A stretch of DNA of 64,000 bases from Lentisalinibacter orientalis (GTDB lineage: Bacteria > Pseudomonadota > Gammaproteobacteria > Steroidobacterales > Woeseiaceae). Position 1 is the first letter of the stretch. Each line of letters begins with the position of its first letter. Under the pieces are notes generated by a model that saw only the letters and a list, made by a program, of their open reading frames with translations, was not told the origin of the DNA and searched no databases. Positions 26,185-32,744 of this stretch are shown here, piece by piece. Position numbers and translations under genes: made by a program. Location of the stretch: contig NZ_JAPDRJ010000006.1 of NCBI RefSeq assembly GCF_040706535.1, positions 206,020 to 270,019 on the forward strand, read 5' to 3'.

Positions 26185-26250
26185 TGTGGGTCGATAGCAA
26201 AAATCCTACGTCAGAAACCTGCAAAGGTCGCTTTCCGGCCATTTACGGTC
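26185..26250 (+). repeat. Cassette site 3
   Basis: GGTGTGGGTCGATAGCAAAA, then TCCTACGTCAGA and GGTCGCTTTCCGGCCATTTA. It is more diverged than its neighbours and its outer arms pair weakly. It lies between the EctC-like gene and the next membrane-protein gene. Confidence 0.7.
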
Positions 26251-26257
26251 AGTCCGC

Positions 26258-26617
26258 CTACTCGATAGTGAAGTCATTTGACTGGGATTTCGCACAGCCG
26301 GCAATCCCGCCGCCAAGCACCAGAATCCCGGCGACTACCAAGATCGCGTGATCGAGCCTTTGGAAACCCGGTTCCGATTCGCCTTGCCAAAGGATCACCC
26401 CAGCAAGAGGAATCAGGAGAAGCAGCGCCAGCTTAATCAGCTTGCGACCCGGCAAGAACCGTGTAGTGGCGAAGCCAATGGCCACCAACAGGAGCCCGTT
26501 AAGCGTCACTGTGATCGGCGGATAGAGGGTCACTCTCGCGATGAACAACATCGCTGCCACCGTTGTTGCCGGTACGACAATCACCCAAAGCAAGTACGCA
26601 GCGTATACAGGTAACAT
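26258..26617 (-). CDS. Hypothetical four-helix membrane protein (cassette gene)
   Basis: The 119-residue protein is almost entirely hydrophobic: helices at about 3-25, 30-48, 55-75 and 90-108 (YAAYLLWVIVVPATTVAAML, LIKLALLLLIPLAGVILWQG, AILVVAGILVLGGGIAGCAK). I took the ATG at 26617 rather than a TTG five codons upstream. No family was recognised. The stop is eight bases from site 3. Confidence 0.6.
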   Translation of the reverse strand: MLPVYAAYLLWVIVVPATTVAAMLFIARVTLYPPITVTLNGLLLVAIGFATTRFLPGRKLIKLALLLLIPLAGVILWQGESEPGFQRLDHAILVVAGILVLGGGIAGCAKSQSNDFTIE

Positions 26618-26661
26618 CGAGTGATTAGCCAATTAACAGGAACGTCTCCGGAAAGAGCGGC

Positions 26662-26738
26662 GCGACCGCAATGGGTCGACTCCGGAAATCATACATCAGA
26701 GCAGCAGAATGGTCGCTTTGCGGCCAAAAGCGGCCGCC
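26662..26738 (+). repeat. Cassette site 4
   Basis: GCGACCGCAATGGGTCGACT, then TCATACATCAGAGC and GGTCGCTTTGCGGCC, AAAAGCGGCCGC. The outer arms GCGACCGC and GCGGCCGC can pair over eight bases with one G-T. Confidence 0.8.
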
Positions 26739-26781
26739 GGCAGAGTTTGATCGGCAGATCCACATCAGAGGGCTAGCGCCC

Positions 26782-27111
26782 CTAGGAGCTTTCCCCATTC
26801 CCGCGGAGACGTCGCGCTGCCCGGCTCACACGAAACAGAGTCAATACAACGATAGCTAGTGCACTACATGACAGCAATAGAATGGCCGTGATGCCTCTAG
26901 TATCTAGTTTTGTGGCACTTTCGAACCATGTTGGATGATCCATAGATACGGACCAGAGAAGCGCTTTGAGTGATAGCAAGGCAAGCGCAAAAAGGGCGAG
27001 CGCTAGGGCAATCAGTCCAAGATACAGCAATTCACAGTTGCGAATTTGACGCGACACAGTCTTACTCTGACGTAGCGATTCGGCTGAATGACAAGCGACC
27101 AAACTTAGCAC
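26782..27111 (-). CDS. Hypothetical two-helix membrane protein (cassette gene)
   Basis: The 109-residue protein begins at a GTG and has two membrane segments (LLYLGLIALALALFALALLS and AILLLSCSALAIVVLTLFRV) separated by a short polar loop, with a basic C-terminus (SRAARRLRGN). No family was recognised. It lies between sites 4 and 5. Confidence 0.55.
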   Translation of the reverse strand: MLSLVACHSAESLRQSKTVSRQIRNCELLYLGLIALALALFALALLSLKALLWSVSMDHPTWFESATKLDTRGITAILLLSCSALAIVVLTLFRVSRAARRLRGNGESS

Positions 27112-27208
27112 TAATCAGTCTACGGTGACCGCGTTGCATTCGCGGGTTTGGAGTGGCGATTGATGCTGTCGCATTCACGCTGAAGGCTTCCACATGCCAA
27201 ACGCGGAA

Positions 27209-27281
27209 GGTCGCCTTCGGGTCGACTCCGAAAATCATACCTCACAGCGGCGAAATGCTCGCTTTGCGGCCAAAAGCGATC
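27209..27281 (+). repeat. Cassette site 5
   Basis: GGTCGCCTTCGGGTCGACTC, then TCATACCTCACAGC and GCTCGCTTTGCGGCCAAAAG. The outer arms GGTCGC and GCGATC can pair although the sequence differs from other copies, suggesting that pairing is what is conserved. The next gene's stop is about ten bases away. Confidence 0.8.
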
Positions 27282-27291
27282 GGACGTTTGT

Positions 27292-27711
27292 CTACATTCG
27301 TCCACTTCGCTGAGCCCGAATTTCATCGGCTTTTGCCCGAATCAACTGGCGCTGCTCTTCGATTGTCCTCGGTGACGGGCTGCCACGATACACCCGTAGC
27401 ACTAGAGAGAGAGCGGCAAACGGCGGGAGTAGTACCAAAAATACGAGCCAAATCCACTTCCACCGCCTTTCGATTGTCTGCGTCACTTGGAGCAGACTTA
27501 TCGATACGATCAGAATTGTTCCGACGTAGACTGTTTCGCCCCACCAAACTGGCCAGTCAGAAACACTGTCGACCCCCACCATCTCAGCAGCCGGACTAGG
27601 AACCGGCTTTGATTGATCGTCCCTATTAAGTGAGCCTGAAATTAGCCAGAATGTCGCCGGGACGATGACAATCACAGCTAACAGATTAAGTAGGAATTTT
27701 TCTCGTTGCAT
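27292..27711 (-). CDS. Hypothetical membrane protein (cassette gene)
   Basis: The 139-residue protein starts at MQREKFLLNLLAVIVIVPAT. It has an N-terminal helix, a polar loop, a second helix (TVYVGTILIVSISLLQVTQT) and a third (WIWLVFLVLLPPFAALSLVL), and ends in a charged coil (EEQRQLIRAKADEIRAQRSG). The open frame extends upstream through the repeat, where it encodes MSASDPKP, but that part is repeat-derived. The order of two helices, short loop and charged C-terminus resembles PLDc_N-like small proteins; this is not certain. Confidence 0.6.
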   Translation of the reverse strand: MQREKFLLNLLAVIVIVPATFWLISGSLNRDDQSKPVPSPAAEMVGVDSVSDWPVWWGETVYVGTILIVSISLLQVTQTIERRWKWIWLVFLVLLPPFAALSLVLRVYRGSPSPRTIEEQRQLIRAKADEIRAQRSGRM

Positions 27712-27758
27712 TTGCGAGATTTGCCGCGTTGTTGACGATAGCCTGCTCTCGATCGTCG

Positions 27759-27820
27759 GCTTTGGGTCGGAAGCGGACATATTACCGCAATGGGTCGTCC
27801 GCTTGAGGCCGTGGACCCAG
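27759..27820 (+). repeat. Cassette site 6 / left end of long repeat
   Basis: GGGTCGGAAGCGGACATATT, then GGTCGTCCGCTTGAGGCCGT. The left half is identical to other sites while the right half has GTCCGCTTGAGGCC instead of GTCGCTTTGCGGCC. It is both the site upstream of the gene at 27292 and the beginning of long-repeat copy 4. Confidence 0.65.
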
Positions 27821-28200
27821 GATACAAGGCATGCGTTTAAGGAGAACATCTTCCGAATAGAGCAGGGTAGTCCCAGTTGGCTTGTCGTAGCTGTCGAAAT
27901 CCCCATCAATTGGCCCAACCGGAAAACAAAAGTGCGACATTGCCGGTGCGACTCGGTGCGACATTGGTCATTTTCGGGCCAAAACAGGCAGGATCGAATC
28001 TACGGCCAGAGCCCGCTGGCTACGCATCCCTATGACATTCCTGCCAAAATAGCGACATGAATAATTGCCCACATCGCCGAGAAATACAGGTTGCGCCGAT
28101 GATGGATTGGACGGAAGGGATCAGAATAGCGTTTTTCGATCAATTACTTATGACTTCAGTGTATCGCCAAGTCGCACCGATGACGCACCCTGTTTTCTAG
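27764..28200 (+). repeat. Long dispersed repeat, full copy (copy 4)
   Basis: About 437 bases match copies 2 and 5. It contains three GTGCGAC motifs in direct order (near 27931-27965) and two inverted ones near the right end. It sits where cassette orientation switches and appears to carry no gene. The 130 bases after it contain only a decayed half site near 28281 (GGTCCGCTTTCGACCC). Confidence 0.8.
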
Positions 28201-28280
28201 GCAAATCTCGCTGATTTGGCTATTGCACAAAGACTGGCGAGCCGGAAATTCGGTGGTAATCTCAGGTGACTCGGACCTAT

Positions 28281-28305
28281 GGTCCGCTTTCGACCCACAG
28301 AGCGG
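28281..28305 (-). repeat. Decayed cassette half site
   Basis: GGTCCGCTTTCGACCCACAG matches the right half of the plus-gene orientation sites. The GGCCGCAAAGCG half is not clearly present. It lies about 30 bases upstream of the gene at 28335. Confidence 0.5.
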
Positions 28306-28334
28306 TCGGCGTTGACAGTTGTGTGAGATAGGTT

Positions 28335-28583
28335 ATGACTTCGAGCGATCAAGCAACGAAAAGCAGTGAGGAGAGCCTAGAGCATGCGGGCCGGAGGATA
28401 GATGACAGACGGGAAAGAACTGCAAGACGGCGTGAAAACCTCAAGTCTCCGATGTTTCCCGCATTGGCAGCTGCTTCCGCGACCTACTTTTCCTTCCAGT
28501 TTGTCGAGTATCACGGTACGGCCATACTGATTGGTGTATTCGCAGGGTGGGTCGTAGGTGCATATTGCCGTCGCCGCGCTTAG
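28335..28583 (+). CDS. Small hypothetical membrane protein (cassette gene)
   Basis: The 82-residue protein has a highly charged N-terminal half (EHAGRRIDDRRERTARRREN) and a hydrophobic C-terminal half with one or two short helices (MFPALAAASATYFSFQFVEY, TAILIGVFAGWVVGAYCRRR). ATAGGTT precedes the ATG. No family was recognised. It is the first gene of the plus-strand block. Confidence 0.5.
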   Translation: MTSSDQATKSSEESLEHAGRRIDDRRERTARRRENLKSPMFPALAAASATYFSFQFVEYHGTAILIGVFAGWVVGAYCRRRA

Positions 28584-28587
28584 AGTG

Positions 28588-28655
28588 CGCCGCCTTCTGG
28601 CCGGAAAGCGACCCTTGGCGGTTTTGAGGTAGCGTTTCCGCTTTCGACCCGACGC
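28588..28655 (-). repeat. Cassette site 7
   Basis: GCCTTCTGGCCGGAAAGCGA, then TTTTGAGGTAGCGTTTCCGC and CTTTCGACCCGACGC. It is the first site in the reversed orientation and starts five bases beyond the stop of the 82-residue gene. Confidence 0.8.
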
Positions 28656-28892
28656 AGACAGCTGCGTTTAAATCTAGCTAACGTGGTCGCTCTCACCTGC
28701 GCCCGATCGCCCGCCTAGGGGTCTCAAAAACACTTGCTATTCGGCAACCGCACGCTGAGCCCTGAGATCGACTCCCCCTGGCATACTCCTCCGGTCCGCT
28801 GGCGGTGGTAGCCAGAGCAGTGCGGACCGTGGTCCGATTTCGCCTATACTGGGCGCTCTGGCGAATCTGCGGATTATCTGTGCGGGACCATT
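28656..28892. other. Gap with no supported gene
   Basis: This is the spacer between site 7 and the next gene. It is longer than the other 5' spacers in the array. I see no conserved open frame; GGTCCGATTTCGCCTATACT near 28829 may be a worn half site. Confidence 0.4.
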
Positions 28893-29405
28893 ATGCTTGA
28901 AGGCCTCGGCAATCTCGGCGATTTCATAGGCGGCATCGCTGTCGTCATGTCGTTGATTTATCTTGCTATCCAGGTACGAGCGAATACGCGTGCTGTGCAG
29001 TCTTCGAGTCGTCAACAGGTTGCTGAGCAGTATCGGATTACGAACAGACTGCGATTGGATCCAGAGAAGGCAGAGGCGTTCTGGGAGGGTCTTGTTTATT
29101 ATCCGGACATGCCAATCGCGAAACGGCATCTGTTCGGAGGTCTAATTACTGAAGAGGCGCTGTTTTTCCAAAGTGTGTTTGCAATGCACGAGTCAGCCCA
29201 ACTGGAAGGGGAAACGTACGAAGCCTACTTGCGTTGGTTTTCATCAGTTGTCGCGACGCCCGGCGGGAAGCATCAGTGGGACGATGCAATCAAACCGATA
29301 TTTCCGCGCAGGATGATTTCCGCGGTTGAGAAGTACATGGGTCAGGGGCAATTACTGGAACTAACCACGATGTTTCCACCGCATCGGAACTCGGACCTCG
29401 ACTAG
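28893..29405 (+). CDS. Hypothetical membrane-tethered protein (cassette gene)
   Basis: The 170-residue protein has one N-terminal helix (DFIGGIAVVMSLIYLAIQVR) followed by ANTRAVQSSSRQQVAEQYRI and a helical soluble domain (EAFWEGLVYYPDMPIAKRHL, MISAVEKYMGQG). The N-terminal pattern of one helix followed by QVRxNT is common in a widespread family of uncharacterised environmental proteins. No function is known to me. Confidence 0.65.
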   Translation: MLEGLGNLGDFIGGIAVVMSLIYLAIQVRANTRAVQSSSRQQVAEQYRITNRLRLDPEKAEAFWEGLVYYPDMPIAKRHLFGGLITEEALFFQSVFAMHESAQLEGETYEAYLRWFSSVVATPGGKHQWDDAIKPIFPRRMISAVEKYMGQGQLLELTTMFPPHRNSDLD

Positions 29406-29436
29406 AGACAGAGGACATCACTTCGCAAACAAGGCG

Positions 29437-29506
29437 TCTGCTTGTGGCCGCAAAGCGACCCTCGCTCCTTTCTGAGGTACGATTCCCGCTTACGACCCTT
29501 TGCAGC
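29437..29506 (-). repeat. Cassette site 8
   Basis: CTGCTTGTGGCCGCAAAGCG, then TTCTGAGGTACGATTCCCGC and TTACGACCCTTTGCAG. The outer arms are CTGC and GCAG instead of CCGC and GCGG, a compensatory pair change relative to other sites. Confidence 0.85.
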
Positions 29507-29522
29507 CGATCAGGGATATGGA

Positions 29523-29765
29523 ATGGGTAGCGTTCTGATCTATTTCATTTGGTTAGGACTATCGATCTGGGCAGCGTTCATTGTGGCTCAGCGGATCGAG
29601 AACAGACGAGATCGCATTGCCTATTACCTTGCGATATGGCTGATCCCAATCATTGGCGCAGCAGTGGCTGTGTTTCTTAGCCGTCCACGGGCATCAAAAA
29701 CGTCGTCGTCAGAGAAGATGTTCAACGCACTGGTTGATGCTCATCGGCGAAACGACTCCATCTGA
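29523..29765 (+). CDS. Small two-helix membrane protein (cassette gene)
   Basis: The 80-residue protein has two membrane helices (VLIYFIWLGLSIWAAFIVAQ and YYLAIWLIPIIGAAVAVFLS) with RIENRRDRIA between them and a polar C-terminus (EKMFNALVDAHRRNDS). Start ATG 29523 was chosen because upstream codons belong to the repeat. This hairpin type (PLDc_N-like) is common among small proteins of unknown role. Confidence 0.6.
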   Translation: MGSVLIYFIWLGLSIWAAFIVAQRIENRRDRIAYYLAIWLIPIIGAAVAVFLSRPRASKTSSSEKMFNALVDAHRRNDSI

Positions 29766-29782
29766 TTCGGAGCAAGTTGTGA

Positions 29783-29845
29783 GCGCTTCTGGCCGCGAGG
29801 CGACAGTTGCCAGGATCAGGCTATACTTTCCGCTGCTGACTCAAA
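29783..29845 (-). repeat. Cassette site 9 (diverged)
   Basis: GCGCTTCTGGCCGCGAGGCG, then CAGGCTATACTTTCCGCTGC and TGACTCAAATGCG. The GGCCGC half is clear and the right half is worn. It lies between the two-helix protein and the barstar-like gene. Confidence 0.65.
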
Positions 29846-29860
29846 TGCGACATTCGCGCA

Positions 29861-30142
29861 ATGACGACGAATCGTACGATTGATCTTTCAAATGCGTCGT
29901 CGAAGAATGAGCTTTTCGCGATTCTTGCTGAAGAAATGTCGTTTCCAGATTGGTGGGGTAAGAACTGGGACGCGTGCTGGGACTGCATGACTGATCCGCA
30001 GTTAAGCGATCTACCATCTCAATTGCGTTTCCACGGATTGTCAAAACTGCGCGAGAAACTCCCCAAAGATGCGGAAGCTCTTTCTCAGCTTCTCACCGAT
30101 CTGGGAAAGCATCGGACAGATATCTCCGTCTCTTGGGATTGA
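29861..30142 (+). CDS. Barstar-family ribonuclease inhibitor, orphan
   Basis: The 93-residue protein matches barstar: NASSKNELFAILAEEMSFPD, then WWGKNWDACWDCMTDPQLSD. The two Asp residues in the NWDACWD helix correspond to barnase-contacting Asp35 and Asp39 of barstar. A C-terminal helix/strand (KDAEALSQLLTDLGKHRTDI) completes the fold. Barstar blocks the extracellular RNase barnase. No barnase-like gene is next to it, so it could act as stand-alone immunity against foreign RNase toxins. Site 10 begins seven bases after its stop. Confidence 0.85.
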   Translation: MTTNRTIDLSNASSKNELFAILAEEMSFPDWWGKNWDACWDCMTDPQLSDLPSQLRFHGLSKLREKLPKDAEALSQLLTDLGKHRTDISVSWD

Positions 30143-30148
30143 CCCCAG

Positions 30149-30218
30149 CGGCTCCTTCTGGCCGCAAAGCGACCCTAGCGGCGCTCTGAGGTATGATTTG
30201 CGGAGTCGACCCGAAGCC
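30149..30218 (-). repeat. Cassette site 10
   Basis: GGCTCCTTCTGGCCGCAAAG, then GCGCTCTGAGGTATGATTTG and GTCGACCCGAAGCC. The outer arms GGCT and AGCC pair. It overlaps an in-frame ATG of the next gene. Confidence 0.85.
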
Positions 30219-30228
30219 GTCTTCCGGA

Positions 30229-30753
30229 ATGCGTGAGATTCTCAGGCTACTTGCCAAACTGGCGATTGCCGCAGTAGGGCTAGCAGCAGTCGGCACATTG
30301 TGGCTTTTTCTACCGGTCTGGTTTACGCCGATCGCGAAATTCTGGTACGAGCCTGGATTCGAGGAAGCAGTCTCTGCGGCGCTAAAGGACATTCCCGATC
30401 ACGAAAATGCGTGTATCTATGACGATACGCAGAATATTTTTGTGACGTCGGTGGAACAGCTAGACGTCGGGAGGATGCTAGAGAAGGCCGTGAAGGATAG
30501 AATCCCCCATCTTCGCGGAGGTAAATGGAGAGATCCACATTTCAGGATCTATGCGAACGGTCGAACTTATTATTGGAGTTTTAGCGACGAAGAGTTTCAC
30601 CCGTTCTTGGGCGATAGGTGGACCCTGAGAGGAAAAAGCGCAGAAAAGTGCGATGCCTACAACCGCTACCCAAGAAGGTACCAGCAGGTGTACGAAGAGC
30701 GGTACGGCATTGGTGTGACCGAAGCCAATTTTTGCTGCGGATCCGATTATTAG
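30229..30753 (+). CDS. Hypothetical membrane-anchored protein, duplicated cassette (copy B)
   Basis: This 174-residue protein is near-identical to the protein encoded at 25184-25708 on the other strand. Only about nine residues differ, clustered in DRIPHLRGGKWRDPH against DRVPNPREGKLRDPH. It has the same membrane helix, the same SFSDEEFHPFLGDR segment and the same NFCCGSDY end. An ATG inside site 10 is also in frame; I prefer the ATG at 30229. No family was recognised. The two copies imply recent duplication or two independent captures. Confidence 0.65.
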   Translation: MREILRLLAKLAIAAVGLAAVGTLWLFLPVWFTPIAKFWYEPGFEEAVSAALKDIPDHENACIYDDTQNIFVTSVEQLDVGRMLEKAVKDRIPHLRGGKWRDPHFRIYANGRTYYWSFSDEEFHPFLGDRWTLRGKSAEKCDAYNRYPRRYQQVYEERYGIGVTEANFCCGSDY

Positions 30754-30766
30754 CCGCAACTTCGAC

Positions 30767-30838
30767 CGCCCGCTCTCGGCCGGGAAGCGACCATTTGGGG
30801 TCTGGGGCTATGATTGCCGAACTCGACCCACAATAGCG
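30767..30838 (-). repeat. Cassette site 11
   Basis: CCGCTCTCGGCCGGGAAGCG, then GGGGCTATGATTGCCGAACT and CGACCCACAATAGCG. Homology between the two duplicated cassettes ends at the beginning of this site. Confidence 0.8.
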
Positions 30839-30869
30839 AATAGAAAATGGACGGTATGAGAAAGATAGT

Positions 30870-31277
30870 GTGGCAACGGTGACGGTAGCCGGTGCATTCG
30901 TAGCAGCAATCATGGCATTTAAGCGTGACAAGCTGCCAAGCCATAGCCTCCCACCTGCCGGCTATGCTGCGTTAGTGACCGTTGGCTCAGCGGCGTTCTA
31001 CTATAATGCTGTTTGCTTATTCCTGTTGCGAAAAGACGTCCTAGAGCGAGATGCGAACGGCTTTGTAACAGCCTTAGACGATCCCGTGATTATGTTTTTA
31101 GTGCTATTCACGGCTTTTGTTGCGATGACTCTGTACTTCGGGCAGGACCAGAGATCAAAGGAAATGCTCGCCAAATTCGATTCACTTCCGAATGCAAAGA
31201 AGCGCAATTTGACGTTGGCCGCTCTAGCGTATTTTTTTGGATCGGTAGTGTGGCTAGTTTTTGAACTCGTCGTCTAG
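30870..31277 (+). CDS. Hypothetical four-helix membrane protein (cassette gene)
   Basis: The 135-residue protein uses a GTG start. Membrane helices lie at about 2-16, 28-52, 72-90 and 112-132 (AALVTVGSAAFYYNAVCLFL, VIMFLVLFTAFVAMTLYFGQ, LTLAALAYFFGSVVWLVFEL), with a charged loop DQRSKEMLAKFDSLPNAKKR. No family was recognised. Site 12 follows about 40 bases after the stop. Confidence 0.6.
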   Translation: MATVTVAGAFVAAIMAFKRDKLPSHSLPPAGYAALVTVGSAAFYYNAVCLFLLRKDVLERDANGFVTALDDPVIMFLVLFTAFVAMTLYFGQDQRSKEMLAKFDSLPNAKKRNLTLAALAYFFGSVVWLVFELVV

Positions 31278-31316
31278 CGGACAGGCACTTACGTTAGGCC
31301 AGTCTAGGTCCTGGAG

Positions 31317-31387
31317 ACCGCTTCTGGCCGTTAAGCGACCCTAGTCGCGCTCTGAGGTAAGATTCCCACGATCAACTCCGAGCGGAC
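31317..31387 (-). repeat. Cassette site 12
   Basis: CCGCTTCTGGCCGTTAAGCG, then GCGCTCTGAGGTAAGATTCC and CAACTCCGAGCGG. The outer arms CCGCT and AGCGG are complementary. Confidence 0.85.
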
Positions 31388-31447
31388 GCCAGGCGCTCCT
31401 AGTATCAAGCCTGCTCTACCCCTCCCGCCGCGATCATTGATCGGGAA

Positions 31448-32254
31448 ATGCGTGTAGACGATTGTGCGATGGCACACAAGAAATCGAAATCCTATCAACT
31501 GGCGCGCCGAGCGATATCGGTATTGATTGGTGCAATCCCTGCCACTGTCGTGGCCTCTTTTGCATTAAGTTTGGCCTGGGGCTATGCCATGGCTGGGACG
31601 AGTAACGTCTTCACGGCCCGTGGATTAATCCTCGCAGTGGGTGCGATATGGGGAACGGCCGCACTGTGGATCAGCGTTATTCGACCGATGTCGGTTAACA
31701 AGGCAGTCGTATGGGGGCTCATAGCGGGCATCATAAGCATGGTCGTTGGGTGGTCACTCTTGGACGGCCAGCCACCCCTCTACCCAACCGCGCGACTTGG
31801 GAGCTGGTTTCTACTTGCTGTCTGGGCCTTCTGGGGGTCCGATTATCGTAGCCGCCTGGCACTTGATCGCTACCGATGCTCTGCGGTGAAGGCAGCAATT
31901 CGATATACACAAATTGGCTGGAAAGCGACTCTGCCAAGGTCGCTTCCCGCCCAGCTTTGGGGACTCAGACCTCGGTCCGCTCAGATATCTCTAACGCGTC
32001 TTCAAGCTCAATCCCGAGGTACCGAACGGTACTCTCCAGTTTGGTGTGACCGAGCAGCAGCTGCACCGCTCGGAGGTTCTTCGTCTGCCGATATATCAGC
32101 GTCGCTTTCGTTCGGCGGAGGGAATGAGTTCCGTACGTCGATGGATCCAACCCGATCTCGGCGGTCCACGAATGCAGAAGTCTGCCGTATTGGCGCGTTG
32201 AAAGATGCGCTCTTCGCTGCGCCCGACTCGGAAAGAGGAATTCGGAGCTGGTAA
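31448..32254 (+). CDS. Membrane protein with read-through into antisense of recombinase
   Basis: The first 150 or so residues look real: a basic start (AMAHKKSKSYQLARRAISVL) and four or five helices (LIGAIPATVVASFALSLAWG, LILAVGAIWGTAALWISVIR, AVVWGLIAGIISMVVGWSLL, LGSWFLLAVWAFWGSDYRSR). From about 31,910 the frame continues through a hybrid cassette site and then antisense to the recombinase for over 300 bases, giving a low-complexity Arg/Ser/Ala-rich tail that is probably an artefact. The original stop codon seems to have been lost when two array segments were joined. The real gene product may end differently. Confidence 0.45.
   Translation: MRVDDCAMAHKKSKSYQLARRAISVLIGAIPATVVASFALSLAWGYAMAGTSNVFTARGLILAVGAIWGTAALWISVIRPMSVNKAVVWGLIAGIISMVVGWSLLDGQPPLYPTARLGSWFLLAVWAFWGSDYRSRLALDRYRCSAVKAAIRYTQIGWKATLPRSLPAQLWGLRPRSAQISLTRLQAQSRGTERYSPVWCDRAAAAPLGGSSSADISASLSFGGGNEFRTSMDPTRSRRSTNAEVCRIGALKDALFAAPDSERGIRSW
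31914..31963. repeat. Hybrid head-to-head cassette site
   Basis: TTGGCTGGAAAGCGACTCTG matches the leading half of plus-gene sites. It is followed at once by AAGGTCGCTTCCCGCCCAGC, the trailing half of minus-gene sites. Two arrays of opposite orientation thus meet here, immediately next to the recombinase stop codon. Confidence 0.6.
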
Positions 32255-32591
32255 GCGTCGCTGCGTCGATCCACTCTCTTATCGATTGTCGGGTTTGCTC
32301 GGTGATCTCGAACTGCACCGGGCGTTGTGTCTTGCGCTGCATGATCATCGCGCGCTTGGCCACGTGGTTACCGTGTGCGACGTCTATGACCCTGAGGCTG
32401 ACCAGATCGCAAGCCCGGAGTTTACTGTCGATGGCCAAATTGAAGAGCGCCAGATCGCGCTTGCGGTCGGCGATCTGCAAACGAATGCGGATGGCCCAGA
32501 TTTCACGAATCTTGAGGGGTGGCTTTTGACCGACGAGCTTGCCCTTGTTCCAAGGGTCTCGCCTTTGCGGGCGGTGTTCCAAGAGGTGCAT
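31965..32591 (-). CDS. Short tyrosine recombinase/integrase
   Basis: The 208-residue protein is a catalytic-domain-sized tyrosine recombinase. Motifs: Arg I in LAIDSKLRACDLVSLRVIDV, a Lys in MQRKTQRPVQF, the HSLRR box (YGTHSLRRTKATLIY) and the final LLLGHTKLESTVRYLGIELE with His and the nucleophilic Tyr. The usual N-terminal core-binding domain is reduced to about 50 residues (PWNKGKLVGQKPPLKIREIW). ATG 32591 has GGAG six bases upstream, so it is preferred to the TTG at 32603. It lies between two cassette-type half sites and is my candidate for the enzyme that moves the cassettes. Confidence 0.85.
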   Translation of the reverse strand: MHLLEHRPQRRDPWNKGKLVGQKPPLKIREIWAIRIRLQIADRKRDLALFNLAIDSKLRACDLVSLRVIDVAHGNHVAKRAMIMQRKTQRPVQFEITEQTRQSIREWIDAATLTSSEFLFPSRAQRRAHLSTRQYGRLLHSWTAEIGLDPSTYGTHSLRRTKATLIYRQTKNLRAVQLLLGHTKLESTVRYLGIELEDALEISERTEV

Positions 32592-32640
32592 GACTGACTC
32601 CAACTACTTATGGGTGGAGTCCTATTGTGCGCTTCTGGGA

Positions 32641-32667
32641 AAGGTCGCTTTGCGGCCAAGAGCGGAA
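32641..32667 (+). repeat. Cassette half site upstream of recombinase
   Basis: AAGGTCGCTTTGCGGCCAAG followed by AGCGGAA matches the right half of the minus-gene sites exactly. The left half (GGGTCGGAAGCGG) is missing. It lies 50 bases upstream of the recombinase start. Confidence 0.7.
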
Positions 32668-32744
32668 ATCGTCTTTGGATGTAGAGGCCACATGCTTAGA
32701 ACATGAGAAAGCGCCAATAACGGGCTCGCGGCTCTCCGGAGATT

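Noticed and set aside
27782..27964. Open frames inside the long dispersed repeat that translate similarly in several copies (for example FCFPVGPIN on the minus strand)
   Set aside because: The frames have different lengths and stops in each copy and no ribosome site; similarity just follows from the repeated DNA.
25100..31387. CRISPR array
   Set aside because: Repeats are about 65 bases, imperfect, and separated by whole genes instead of short uniform spacers; no cas genes are present.
25100..31387. Classical REP/BIME intergenic repeats
   Set aside because: The strict one-site-per-gene order, fixed orientation relative to genes and duplication boundaries inside sites fit cassette behaviour better, though a genome-wide count would be needed to exclude it fully.
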